A DNA stretch of 11,622 nt. Origin: Echinostoma caproni (lineage: Eukaryota; Platyhelminthes; Trematoda; Plagiorchiida; Echinostomatidae). The notes beneath the pieces were generated by a model. It ran no database searches. It was not told where the DNA came from and was given only the letters and a program-made list of their open reading frames with translations. Positions 1-7,710 of the stretch are shown in pieces. Position 1 is the stretch's first letter. Each line of letters opens with the position of its first letter. Position numbers and translations under genes: made by a program. The stretch spans positions 13,582 through 25,203 of the forward strand of contig UZAN01042090.1 of the NCBI GenBank assembly GCA_900618425.1. The letters run 5' to 3'.

Positions 1-14
1 TGTGTGTGTGTGTG
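1..14. repeat. (TG)n microsatellite at window edge
   Basis: Seven TG units open the window. The repeat is probably longer because it runs into the edge. No coding context is visible. Confidence 0.9.
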
Positions 15-640
15 AAAAACTTTCTCGAGGAGGAATTCTATCATATCGCGTATGGTACCTTGTGCCCAATCAGACTATTTAATGTTCAATCACCATTACG
101 GTAGAACTCAACTACATTACTTAATCTGTGAAGTGTATTGGGGCCTTAAAGTCCGTGCCATCAATGAAATATGGATCCATTATCGTCATGTGATGCATCA
201 CAAACCAAACAAGAGTTTGGGTGTTGTAACTGTGCGGAGTAAAATTGCCATCACGGCGAGACTACACCTTGACGTGGTGTGATGCTTGTGTGCCTCCATG
301 ACCCTGCGAGCTACACCGGATGGCTTTCCACAGCCGCAGATCCAATCCTGCCTGAAAGGTCAATGGATAGATGCTAGACAAAGCTCAGTCTCACAGAGCC
401 AGCTGCCTGGTCACCTCCCGGCTTCTTTCATCTATCCACATCCGACCGTGGAGAGGCCACTCCAGCAAATAAACGCGGTAGGGGGGGGGGGCAGTTTACC
501 AATAAAAATACCCCGCTAGATAGGTGTAGGAGCAGGGTACTTGGGGCTTCCTCTCGACGATGGGAAAAGTCTTCGCGCTTTATTGGACAGCTACCGCCTG
601 CCCAAGCTAGGCAGCCCCCAGCCGATAAAGTGCTGTCCCA
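15..640. other. Non-coding stretch upstream of LINE copy A
   Basis: No convincing gene is seen on either strand. Open segments at 52-282 and 286-519 (+) and 428-670 (-) show no recognisable domain and overlap one another, so I leave them uncalled. The stretch holds an 11-base G run at 481-491 and a small inverted repeat around 265-282 (ACACC/GGTGT arms). The part after about 290 may already belong to the 5' region of the retrotransposon that follows, but copies B and C give no alignable partner this far upstream, so the element's 5' boundary is unresolved. Confidence 0.5.
481..491. repeat. G homopolymer (11 G)
   Basis: Eleven consecutive G residues. Such a run is prone to length error in sequencing and could form a parallel G-rich structure, but no neighbouring G tracts support a G-quadruplex. 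Confidence 0.85.
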
Positions 641-1086
641 TCCACGTTCCGCTCGTCTCATTGGGTGCATGAGGCTAAGGGCCGATCTCGAAAAGCGGAC
701 CGATCATCAACGCACCAGCGAACAACACTTCACCGAAACCCGAAGGCCTTGCGCGACAGGTCTATAGAAGCTCCCACAAGGTTGCTTCGCTCATTCTCCC
801 GCGTTGGATTTACGACCCACTGCCTTGTGGATCAGACTTTTGAGTCGAAGGCTCCGGTTAGGGTTCCCAAAGAAAAAACCCCTTCATCGGTGTGGGCTGT
901 CGCGAAGTATGTCGTGCCCTAAAGTCTTAGGCACCCATTTGGAAAAGCCTTTCCCCTCTGTCTAGTTCCTCTCAATCCCGAATAATCCCAGATGCCTCCT
1001 GTTCACGTCACCCATTGAATACCACTCAGCGTTTTACCATCAAGGCCAAACACTCAGAAGCTACAGGATTTTCGAAGCCAAAATTG

Positions 1087-2020
1087 CCTTTTAACTTAGC
1101 CACATTCAATGTCCTCACACTTTATCAGAGTGGCCAACAAGCTGTCTTGGCTAGAATCCTTGAAACTTTCAATTTAGATGTATGCTATGTCTCCGAAACA
1201 TCATCATCATCATCGTACAGCGAGATACAGTGAAGCGAGCTTCATTGATCGCTGTCTCCGAAACACGCATACAAGACCCTACTCCAATTATCTCCCTGCG
1301 TTCTCCCGATCTAACCTCGACCTCACGCTTCACCCTTCTTGTGTCAGGCGATTCGGTATCCGAAGCTCGCGGTGTTGGTGTCGGGATTGCGCAAAGTGCC
1401 AAGGCGGAGTTCTCGCTTCTTGACTGGATTCTAGTCAGTAGCCGATTGTTCGCTGTACGTCTCAACGGTTCAGCACAGCTCAACAGCTACTGAACAAAGT
1501 GTTGATGCTTGTTCGTCGCATCGCTGTATGCACCGACCGATGGCAGTACACCCGAAATCAAGGATGAATCCTACAAACAACTTTCTCGGTTACTCCAAAG
1601 TGTTTCATTAACGGACATCGTAGTAGTCTCCGGAGACTTCAATGCTCAGGTGAGATCCCTGGACGAATGAGAAAGGTTTCTTGGCGGACCACATGCAATC
1701 CCAGCCAACCGGACGGACAACGGCGATCGTCTACTTCAACTCTGTGCGGACCACGGATTGTTCCTGTCAAACACGAACCTCGCACAAAAAACGACACCGC
1801 CTTACATAGAAACCGCCAACCTCTTCACAGCGCTGAACCCAAATCGACCACATCGCCATCAGTTACCGCTGGAGGGGGTCGATTCATGACTGTCGTTCTT
1901 ACTGGTCAACACCGATGGATGCGAACCACGCTTTGCTACGAGCCAAATTCTCCTTACGCCTAGCAAACAACCGCAAAAAGACCACCAACAACGGATACCG
2001 GTGATACAACGTCGGTGATT
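1087..2020 (+). pseudogene. LINE copy A endonuclease (APE/exonuclease-endonuclease-phosphatase fold), broken
   Basis: APE-type endonucleases nick target DNA to prime reverse transcription. Visible motifs in order: LATFNV with the first catalytic Asn at 1108; VSET with the metal-binding Glu at 1195; CLFVASLYAPTD near 1507-1542; the GDFNAQ motif at 1632-1649; IDHIAISYRW with the Asp-His pair at 1846-1851; and a final DANHALL at 1918-1938. In most family members the last motif reads SDH, so the catalytic Asp is replaced by Asn (codon AAC at 1924). The frame is broken by a 65-bp insertion at 1201-1265, by TGA stops at 1491, 1503 and 1668, and by a frameshift near 1780-1785. Clearly a pseudogene. 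The fold assignment is strong, exact ends approximate. Confidence 0.85.
1201..1265 (+). repeat. 65-bp insertion with 13-bp flanking direct repeat inside the endonuclease
   Basis: The 13-mer TGTCTCCGAAACA occurs at 1188-1200 and again at 1253-1265, offset by 65 bp. The DNA between starts with a (TCA)n run and contains a short inverted repeat (ACAGCGA at 1217-1223, TCGCTGT at 1249-1255). Sixty-five is 2 modulo 3, which exactly accounts for the endonuclease reading frame changing from that of 1015 to that of 1260 at this point. Confidence 0.85.
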
Positions 2021-2152
2021 GCTGCAAACCGGCCTTTGAAGTGGAACTCTCCGATTGCCTATCAGTTCAATCACCAGCCGAAGCACTCAATGAACACTGG
2101 AAACAAATCAAGGAAGCTATGAAAATATCGATAAAACCAACGTCGGATCCCG

Positions 2153-3111
2153 GTAATTAAAGAATCCAATGGCACACTGATTCACCATCAGCAGCGCCGT
2201 CTTGATCGATGGGCTGAACACTTAAAGGCCCAGTTCAACTGGCCCCTATCGACATCTGACCTGTCACCGCCCCCCACCTCGACTGGGCAAATTCTCCCAT
2301 TGGATGTCGGTCCTCCATCTAGAATGGAGGTTTTCCGGAAAATAAGCTATCTCAAAAGGTATAAGGCCTCCGGTCCAAGCTAACTGTTCCCATCAGTTTC
2401 GGAGTTAACGAAACTCCTGGGCTTAGTGTGGGAGAGGGAAGAGATTCCAACTGGATGGTGTGAATCAGTCCTCATACCTGTTTGCAAGAAAGGCGACAGG
2501 TCCTCTTATGAAAACCACAAGAATTCATTTGGTCAACATTGCTTCGCTGGCATCATACTCCGTCGATTGTCTGCCGCACGTGAAGAGTGTACGCGTGAGA
2601 ATCATTCTGGTTTTAGACCTGGTCGAGTTTGTATCGACCATGTCTTCACTCTTCGCCAAACTCTAAATCACCGACATTCGTTTCGTAGGCCCACCATCTC
2701 TGTATTCCTCGATTTGAAATCGGCTTTGGACTCAGTCGACCGCTCCAAACTCTGGCGCTGCCTTTCCCTGAAGGATTTGCCCGATAATTTTATTTCAATA
2801 ATACAATCCTTTTATACTAATAGCCGAATTCGAGTCCAAGCTTACGGCAATTTTTCACTCGAGTTCACCACGAAACGTAGTGTTCGACAGGATTGTCCTC
2901 TCTCTCCGTTTCTATTGAACTGTGTTATAGACTTGGTTATGGAAACAACCCTATCGTCGTGCGACAGTAGCGGTGTCGATTTACTCCCGGATGAGTTACT
3001 ACCTGATCTACAGTATGCAGACGACATTGTATTGCTAAGTGAAAATGCAGGTAAGTTGCAAGCTTTTCTGGATAACTTGAGTGCCAGCGTAGCCATGTTC
3101 GACATGCTTTT

Positions 3112-3114
<3 letters not shown>
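2153..3114 (+). pseudogene. LINE copy A reverse transcriptase, long open frame but defective and C-terminally truncated
   Basis: The frame runs from 2153 with one in-frame stop (TAA 2381-2383), then is open into the AT repeat. Upstream of the stop is the RT linker (VIKESNGTLIHH..., DRWAEHLKAQFNWP). Downstream are ESVLIPVCKKGDRSS, the GFRPGR...DHVFTLRQ block, motif A VFLDLKSALDSVDR (catalytic Asp codon at 2711), motif B SVRQDCPLSPFLLN and motif C YADD at 3014-3025. Motif B normally reads QG before CPLSP. Here the invariant Gly is Asp (2891-2893), predicted to damage dNTP handling. A stretch around NSFGQHCFA looks frameshifted and then restored compared with copy B, with a net loss of four codons. 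The protein ends just after motif C, so the thumb is missing. RT identity is very secure; activity is not expected. Confidence 0.92.
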
Positions 3115-3163
<49 letters not shown>

Positions 3164-3172
3164 NATATATAT
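3115..3172. repeat. (AT)n microsatellite with one ambiguous base
   Basis: About 58 bp of alternating AT, with an unresolved base (n) at 3164. It marks the abrupt 3' end of LINE copy A. The n suggests the assembly was uncertain here, so the true repeat length, and possibly intervening sequence, may differ. Confidence 0.95.
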
Positions 3173-3183
3173 CATGATCATGA
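3172..3183. repeat. 12-bp perfect palindrome abutting the AT repeat
   Basis: TCATGATCATGA equals its own reverse complement and directly follows the AT microsatellite. It could extrude as a small cruciform with the AT tract, and may be part of the breakpoint that removed the LINE 3' half. Function is unknown. Confidence 0.6.
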
Positions 3184-3405
3184 GGGATAGCCGTTTTTTT
3201 AATTCACTTAAGATCGTCATTCATTCGTGATTCACACCAATATTCCGTGTATCTAGTTCTTTAGTGTTGTGACTGTCACATAACCGAATCACGATCTTAG
3301 CGTGTGAAGCAGTCTAGACAGTCCAACAGTTACCTATAGGAAAATCTTTCCACCCTAACCTGTTCCCATTTATGTATTTAATTAATCGCAATTTTTGGCA
3401 TTTCA
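3173..3405 (+). other. Non-coding spacer with strong splice acceptor at its end
   Basis: No open frame of note. It ends in a pyrimidine-rich tract and CAG at 3404-3406 (ATTTTTGGCATTTCAG), a good 3' splice site. This may be the end of a cis intron whose 5' exon lies outside or unseen, or a spliced-leader trans-splice acceptor, since trematodes trans-splice part of their mRNAs. No TATA box or other promoter is convincing here. Confidence 0.4.
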
Positions 3406-3471
3406 GAATTGAGCGTCATTGTCTGGTGGATTCGCTCTCTCCTTCACTTTTGCCCTCGCTACCTGGACTCG

Positions 3472-4305
3472 ATGGACATACAGTCCCTGTTGAAATCCTT
3501 GAATGTAGATCAACTGGAACAGTGGCACATTTTATGTATTGCAGCCACCACATTTGCCACACTATGCGTGTTCACCTACATATGTTATCGTCTACTGTTT
3601 CCCAAACGTCCGCATAAATCCAAGAAAGCTAAAAATGCCAAGAAACGGAATGACGAAAAGAAGACCGCCACGGAATCCCCGATCGTGGCGAGCTGCGTAA
3701 AGCCAGTGGCCGCGCCGATCGCGCCTGCCACTCGAAACTCCAAAACTGTGCAACAAAAGCGGCAAATGCCTACGCCTCCACCTGTATCGGAACCATCTAT
3801 CAAATCCGAGGTCTCAAATGTCAAACAAGTCTCGAGGAAGGTTGTACCGAAAATCCCTGAACCCGAGGTATGTTTGATTCTCCTCGAAGTGATTCGCTTC
3901 TCTGTTCTTTCTTTCATTTAGCATAAGGAAGATTCTTCCTCAGATGTGGACGACGGTCAGTGGATTGAAGTTGGCAAGAACAAAAAGGAGATCAAGAATC
4001 ACCCGAATGATCGTTCAAACAAATTATCGGAAGCACATCCTGATGATGGCAAGACCGACTCGGTTGCCCCAACAAATAAGAGACGCGAAAATGACAAAAA
4101 GACAAAATCAGTCTCCGTAGCAGGGAAAGCCAAGGGAGATGGAACCGGTCGCCCTGCGTATAAACCTATTGAGGAGCCGAATTTCAGCCAGCCGTCAAAA
4201 CCAAATCGGCGGGGAGGCGGCAGAGATGATTTGGATGATGATGAGGAAGAATGGCAAGAAGTGCGTTTCTCCCGCCGTAGCCGTAAGTTTTCAAACAAGG
4301 ATTAG
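3472..4305 (+). CDS. Single-pass membrane-anchored charged protein, two exons (joined 3472-3867, 3922-4305)
   Basis: Not securely recognised. I choose the ATG at 3472; the frame is open back to 3382, so a coding 5' exon joined at 3407 is possible. Exon 1 gives 132 residues and exon 2 gives 127 (259 total). Residues 19-41 form one hydrophobic segment (HILCIAATTFATLCVFTYIC core) followed at 42-62 by a dense Lys/Arg cluster, so the bulk probably faces the cytosol. A Ser/Pro/Lys linker follows, then an acidic patch leading into DGQWIEVGKNKKE (Trp about 146), a hydrophilic Lys/Asp region, and a second acidic patch leading into EEEWQEVRFSRRSRK (Trp about 243). The layout of N-terminal membrane anchor, basic stretch and scattered acidic-Trp motifs recalls metadherin/LYRIC-type proteins, but that is a weak architectural analogy. 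A GTAAGT donor at 4283 means the stop at 4305 may belong to a retained or alternative form. The short intron, codon usage and splice sites make this a real gene. Confidence 0.72.
3868..3921 (+). other. 54-nt spliceosomal intron
   Basis: The donor GAG|GTATGT starts at 3868 and the acceptor TTTCTTTCATTTAG ends at 3921. It is phase 0 and joins Glu to His. Its reading frame ends with TAG, the last three intron bases, so retention would give a protein cut after the Pro-Glu-rich linker. Such very short introns are typical of trematode genes. Confidence 0.8.
4283..4288 (+). promoter_or_regulatory. Strong alternative 5' splice donor GTAAGT inside exon 2
   Basis: The sequence AGCC|GTAAGTTTT matches the consensus donor and cuts after the first base of an Arg codon (phase 1), 23 bases before the TAG at 4305. 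An acceptor at 5370 (GCGCTCAG) has the matching phase. Use of this donor would replace the last seven residues with downstream exons. Whether it is used cannot be told from sequence alone. Confidence 0.5.
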
Positions 4306-5370
4306 CCCCCGATTGGCCGATCTGTCTCCCCTCTGCAATACTTCCTTCATCCCCGTTCATTGTTCATCTCTCTTTCCAAAGTGTGTACGTATTTTTGTTT
4401 GTGTGCAGTTCATTAGTCGGTGCCCCTAATCTCTCTTTTTTTCTCTCGCTCTGTCTCTCCTCGATCAATCTAGTTTACGTTGCAGTCTAAAGCAATCAGA
4501 ATAATCGATCTTGTACATAGCTAGCTGTGATTGTTCTCTCGCTCTCGCTCCTCATCTGTGTCGCTCAGGCGAACAAAACACCGACTAATCCCGCCGGGTC
4601 ACATCTCCTCTGTCCTCCCTCATTCTCTTTGTTCTGTTTCGTCTGTCCATTTCACTAAGTGCCTGTCATAATCTAAGATATTTTTGTACACTTACACACT
4701 TGTGATATCCGCTACCACCACCACCACCACCACCACTATCTTCCCCCCTCCGATTTCGCTCGGCGCAAATTGAAGTGAATTAGGTTACGGCTGACGGGAC
4801 ATTCTGTTCATCCTGATCTTGATCCTTGCATAGTTCTCTACCAACAACGCAAGAATAACAACATGTTCCGTTTGTGATTGCTTGTACCATATGCGTACAT
4901 ACTACCTACCACTACTGCTTACTAATACTGGCCCTGATTCGTGTGCACTCACATTGGTCTGTAAAGAGGACACTGGAATTGTTGCCGTTTCGATCCGATT
5001 CACTCTGGTTCTAATCCCTTCGCGTTGTGACCAACTTGGACGCACTGTGGTGTTGGTGTCGTTTTTCCCTGTCCCATGGCCCTTTCATATTCTACATTGG
5101 ACTTCACTAGTTCGTCATGCCCGGTTCATATGAATGAGCGCGCTTTGGTATGTGCGTTCGTTTATCTTTGTAAATTGTTTCGTTTACGTGTTTTCCCCGT
5201 CAGATACGGCGGTTTCCTATGGTTATACTACGGTCAACGTTAATACTGTTGTCGCCGCCGTTACCACATCTGTCACCACCTTCTGTTTTGCCATTGTTCT
5301 TGTTTCTGCCATCCCAACTCTCTCTTTCTCTGTCTGATCACACGCCTTTTGGCGAAGCTAACGCGCTCAG
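4306..5370 (+). other. Pyrimidine-rich non-coding stretch: 3' UTR or about 1.1-kb intron of the upstream gene
   Basis: C+T-rich, with runs such as TCTCTTTTTTTCTCTCGC near 4431 and 4530, and a CCA repeat at 4714-4736. No AATAAA is seen until 5406-5411, which is a long way for a 3' UTR and slightly favours an intron from 4283 to 5370. Open segments at 4882-5133 and 5134-5337 have no recognisable domain, and the latter is hydrophobic, CT-rich low-complexity translation. Confidence 0.45.
4714..4736. repeat. (ACC)n trinucleotide repeat
   Basis: Almost eight ACC units inside the non-coding stretch after the host gene. There is no coding consequence unless an unseen exon covers it. Confidence 0.9.
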
Positions 5371-5599
5371 CTGGTGTGGAAAATTCGAGTGGTGAAACTG
5401 TTACGAATAAAAGTTGGAATATGAATCGCCTTCTGTCAACGGTGGCGTGCAGTCTGATTCGAAGTGGATTGATGCACATTTGTTGTTCCGCGTTGCACTT
5501 TCACCAGTTCTCACAGTGCAAATTCAGACAAACCACTCGGTTCCTATTGAGCAGATGGAATGCGTATTGTTCGGCGTTCAGAATAACGTCTTACGATGA
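5371..5599 (+). CDS. Candidate downstream exon(s) of the membrane-protein gene; join unresolved
   Basis: After the acceptor at 5370 the phase-matched frame gives GVENSSGETVTNKSWN, polar and coding-like. From about 5417 a different frame reads EYESPSVNGG...SDSKWIDAHLLFRVAL...PIEQMECVLFGVQNNVLR and stops at TGA 5597-5599. The change of frame could be a micro-intron (for example 5400-5452, 53 nt, ending GTGCAG, with a weak GTTACG donor), a sequencing indel, or decay. Trp in acidic/polar settings (KSWN, DSKWID) echoes the Trp motifs of the upstream protein. An AATAAA at 5406-5411 lies inside the segment and would instead be a poly(A) signal if the gene ends upstream. Function unknown. Confidence 0.25.
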
Positions 5600-5635
5600 T
5601 ATGATGGATGATCTGTTCTCATTCAGAGCAAATAG

Positions 5636-6021
5636 ATGTTCTATGCATCCTCACGGACGAACAAGCAAGGTCTGAATTCCAATTTCGATCAGTGGATATA
5701 TATATATATATATATCACTGGTGCGCTCCGAACCAAAGGTCAAATTCCACCACCGCCGTCCACTGGAATGCAGGTACCTGGTCCCTAGTCCGGTTCCGCG
5801 TATCACGCCCATTCCACTAATGTCCTGTGCAGTTCATCATTCAAAAACCCGGGTTGTCGCGTCCACTAGACAAGCAGCCGACCTCTCCCCCCCCCCTGAT
5901 CATCGGTCTCTTACTCGTTTTTGTTGTTGTTATTGTTGATCACATACTCATGTGTCATAAAAAGCAAGACACAGACAAACCGTTCAATGTGACCAGAGCA
6001 GTTGTAATTGGGATAGCGTAG
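5636..6021 (+). CDS. Candidate terminal exons ending in a hydrophobic segment (5636-5773 joined to 5833-6021)
   Basis: The frame from ATG 5636 runs through NSNFDQW, an AT repeat translated as Tyr-Ile, and QIPPPPSTGMQ to a donor at 5774 (CAG|GTACCT). The acceptor at 5832 (TGTCCTGTGCAG) has the same phase and continues FIIQKPGLSRPL..., then a clear membrane helix (LIIGLLLVFVVVIVDHIL core) and a short basic tail, ending in TAG 6019-6021. The joined product is 108 residues from 5636. A phase-0 intron 5588-5635 (48 nt) would also link it in frame to the preceding candidate exon. This is suggestive but rests only on frame and splice-site logic; the AT repeat inside a coding exon is a warning sign. 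No family recognised. Confidence 0.25.
5696..5715. repeat. (AT)10 microsatellite
   Basis: Twenty bases of alternating AT, overlapping a candidate exon. Confidence 0.95.
5887..5896. repeat. C homopolymer (10 C)
   Basis: Ten C residues in the candidate exon 5833-6021. A length error of one or two here would change the frame that yields the hydrophobic segment, so the predicted helix depends on this count. Confidence 0.9.
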
Positions 6022-6458
6022 CATGGTTTCACGCACGTTTCACTAGTCCTAGCGGTCCTTATCACGCTGCACTGAACGAGTGAACTTCTCGTAAACATAA
6101 AAATGCACCGTAATGATGAAACAGAACATGATTTTTCTTTGGTTGAATCGCTCAATCTGTAATGCAATTCAAGGTATGGGGAGATTGGATAGCTGAGGTG
6201 GAATCGCATTGCGCATCATAGAAACACTTGTCATTCCGTGCACTGGTGATGTCACTAGATTTTGGCGATAGTATTGTGAAGGCGAATGCCATTCATCACC
6301 AATAATATCATATCTTACAGATCACGCCCCTCAGCGGTAATTAGTACACGATGGATAACAGCTTGGTGGACTGTCACTTTGGGACATTAGTTGATTTCGT
6401 TGTGTCCACATTGTGTTCAACCAAGATATTGATTCAGCTGGATTTTGTCTTTTTCTAG
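6022..6458. other. Non-coding spacer
   Basis: Nothing with coding or RNA character is seen on either strand. A good polypyrimidine tract and acceptor (TTTTGTCTTTTTCTAG) close it at 6458. Confidence 0.5.
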
Positions 6459-6689
6459 GTTCTGAGGTTAGATGAAAGAATCCTAATACTTGAAAAACTA
6501 TACGAATTTTTCTGGCTTGCCGTTAATTTTGAGCGGATGTTGCGATGTAATCGGCGCCCTCAAACGCGCTCAAATTTTGATGAGTTTCTTGCCGACCAAG
6601 TTCTTATGACAGAGCGGAAGATGGAGACTAGGATCGGTCGTAGGTTGTCCGGGCTGTCTTTCGCCATCAAATTGAGGCTACGAATCTGA
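6459..6689 (+). CDS. Possible orphan exon behind a strong splice acceptor
   Basis: From the acceptor at 6458 the frame is open for 76 codons to TGA 6687-6689. The start reads VLRLDERILILEKLYEFFWL and the end contains EFLADQVLMTERKMETR, with amphipathic, charged composition. No domain is recognised and no ATG occurs before 6538. The last 40 or so bases overlap the fading end of minus-strand LINE copy B, which argues against a conserved gene. Could equally be chance. Confidence 0.15.
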   Translation, partial: VLRLDERILILEKLYEFFWLAVNFERMLRCNRRPQTRSNFDEFLADQVLMTERKMETRIGRRLSGLSFAIKLRLRI

Positions 6690-7710
6690 CCGCCACCGCT
6701 GAATTGTTTACTTATCCTAGAGGTCGCGAAGTTAAAATTAACTACTCGGCCACACCGTTCAGAGAGGGGAACCGACAGAGTATAGAGTGGTCGATTGAAT
6801 CAGAAGCCGCTTTCAAATCAAAGAAAACAGCTTAAGTTCCAGCTCAGTTTTTACAACTATTAACCCTGCACTTCCATGCTCCGGTTTTGTTGCTATCTTT
6901 TGGCCGCTCATTTGGATAAGAGAGCAAAATAAAGATTGGAATGTTGAAAACAGATCCAAAGGGAAGATGGAGGAGGATTCATATAGACTGCATTTGCAAG
7001 AATAATGAGTAGATGCATGAGCGCCACTCTCGTCTTGATGAAAAGAAGGCAGAAATGGTGAGTATACGAAAGGATTGGCTGTGTTCTCAAATTTGGCGAA
7101 GATTAAAAATACGGTCGTTACAACCTCGGTCAGATCTAAAACCAGGCTGGTCCTCATGCATACGCAGTTAGCTCGCGGCAGCTACTCGACAGAGTATGAT
7201 GCCAGTAAGAAGTTTAAGGGCAATGTTGATTAAACTACTTTCTGTGTGGGTTTTACAAAAGGGTCTGTCAGCTTTCTTGTACATTGATAGGATGACCGAT
7301 TCACAACAGTCGGTTGGAATCTGTTCCCTGTCCCATATCGAGCTCGGGAGTTTGATGAAGGTTGACCCACGATCTTTAAAAACCGATAGTAATAGCACAT
7401 CTGTCCCGGAAGCCTTATATACTCTTTGAAGTCACTTTTTCCGGGGGAACCTCTATTCCTATGGAGGATCGATATCAGCTGGCAGTATTTATCCAGTTGA
7501 TGTAGGATTTCACAGGCCTAATGTCGATTTGGGTCAGTTGAATTGAGCCTCGAAGCATTCAGTCCATCGTTTAAAACGGCGTTGCTAACCGGATATCAGT
7601 GTGCCGTCATACTCTTTAATTACCTCACTAACGCCTATTTTCCTTGGGCCCAGGTTCTTAATTAGACGGAAAAGTTCACAACTGTTATCGATAACCGTAG
7701 CCTTTCCCAT
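6660..7710 (-). pseudogene. LINE copy B reverse transcriptase remnant, split by an insertion
   Basis: The minus strand at 7398-7168 reads WDREQIPTDCCESVILSMYKK...LINIALKLLTGIILCRV, matching WEREEIPTGWCESVLIPVCKK...GIILRRL of copy A. Then come QPGFRSDRGCNDRIFNLRQ and, after a 216-bp insertion, motif A FFDLKAASDSIDHSILCR with the catalytic Asp position kept. Similarity peters out near NSAVAVRFVASI (about 6660-6700), so motifs B and C are not found. Several in-frame stops make it a pseudogene. It preserves the original spacing of the NIA...GII block that is scrambled in copy A. Confidence 0.78.
6826..7041. mobile_element. 216-bp insertion inside LINE copy B with 6-bp target-site duplication
   Basis: AAAGAA occurs at 6820-6825 and 7042-7047, exactly flanking DNA that has no counterpart in copy A. 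Removing the insert plus one AAAGAA gives a 33-base block aligning gap-free with copy A around 2691-2723. There is no terminal inverted repeat, poly(A) tail or recognisable tRNA-type promoter, and no coding motif. An AATAAA lies at about 6930 on the plus strand. It could be a SINE-like or 5'-truncated element of unknown family. Confidence 0.6.

Larger units (their letters stand above)
660..3114 (+). mobile_element. LINE copy A: APE-type non-LTR retrotransposon, decayed, 3'-truncated
   Basis: This is the longest copy of a non-LTR retrotransposon family present three times in the window. Order: an untranslated or unrecognised 5' region (about 660-1080), an APE-type endonuclease (about 1087-2020), a linker, then a reverse transcriptase (2153-3114). 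Blocks at about 800-950 align with copy C (9810-9925) and with minus-strand copy B (about 8650-8800), so the 5' region belongs to the element. It stops at an AT microsatellite right after RT motif C, so the RT thumb, any C-terminal domain and the 3' UTR/tail are absent. Family assignment (RTE or CR1-like, as is frequent in trematodes) is from recalled motif style, not a search. Stops, frameshifts and lost catalytic residues make it non-autonomous. The left boundary is approximate. Confidence 0.85.

Noticed and set aside
286..922. Open segments at 286-519, 428-670 and 665-922 as protein genes
   Set aside because: They overlap on both strands and show no domain, and the last lies in the 5' region of LINE copy A shared with copies B and C. 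Better explained as non-coding repeat sequence.
3035..3220. Open frame on the minus strand through the AT repeat
   Set aside because: It is almost entirely translated AT repeat (Ile-Tyr) plus antisense of the RT; no coding character.
3585..3917. Minus-strand open frames opposite the host gene (3585-3917 and 3999-4298)
   Set aside because: Antisense shadows of a plus-strand gene with clear intron and protein architecture.
5134..5337. Hydrophobic 67-codon frame as a small membrane protein
   Set aside because: The hydrophobicity comes from T/C-rich low-complexity DNA. No family resemblance or supported start; lies where an intron or UTR is more likely.
6826..7041. tRNA-derived SINE
   Set aside because: No convincing B box and no A-rich or microsatellite tail was found, so I leave the insertion unclassified.
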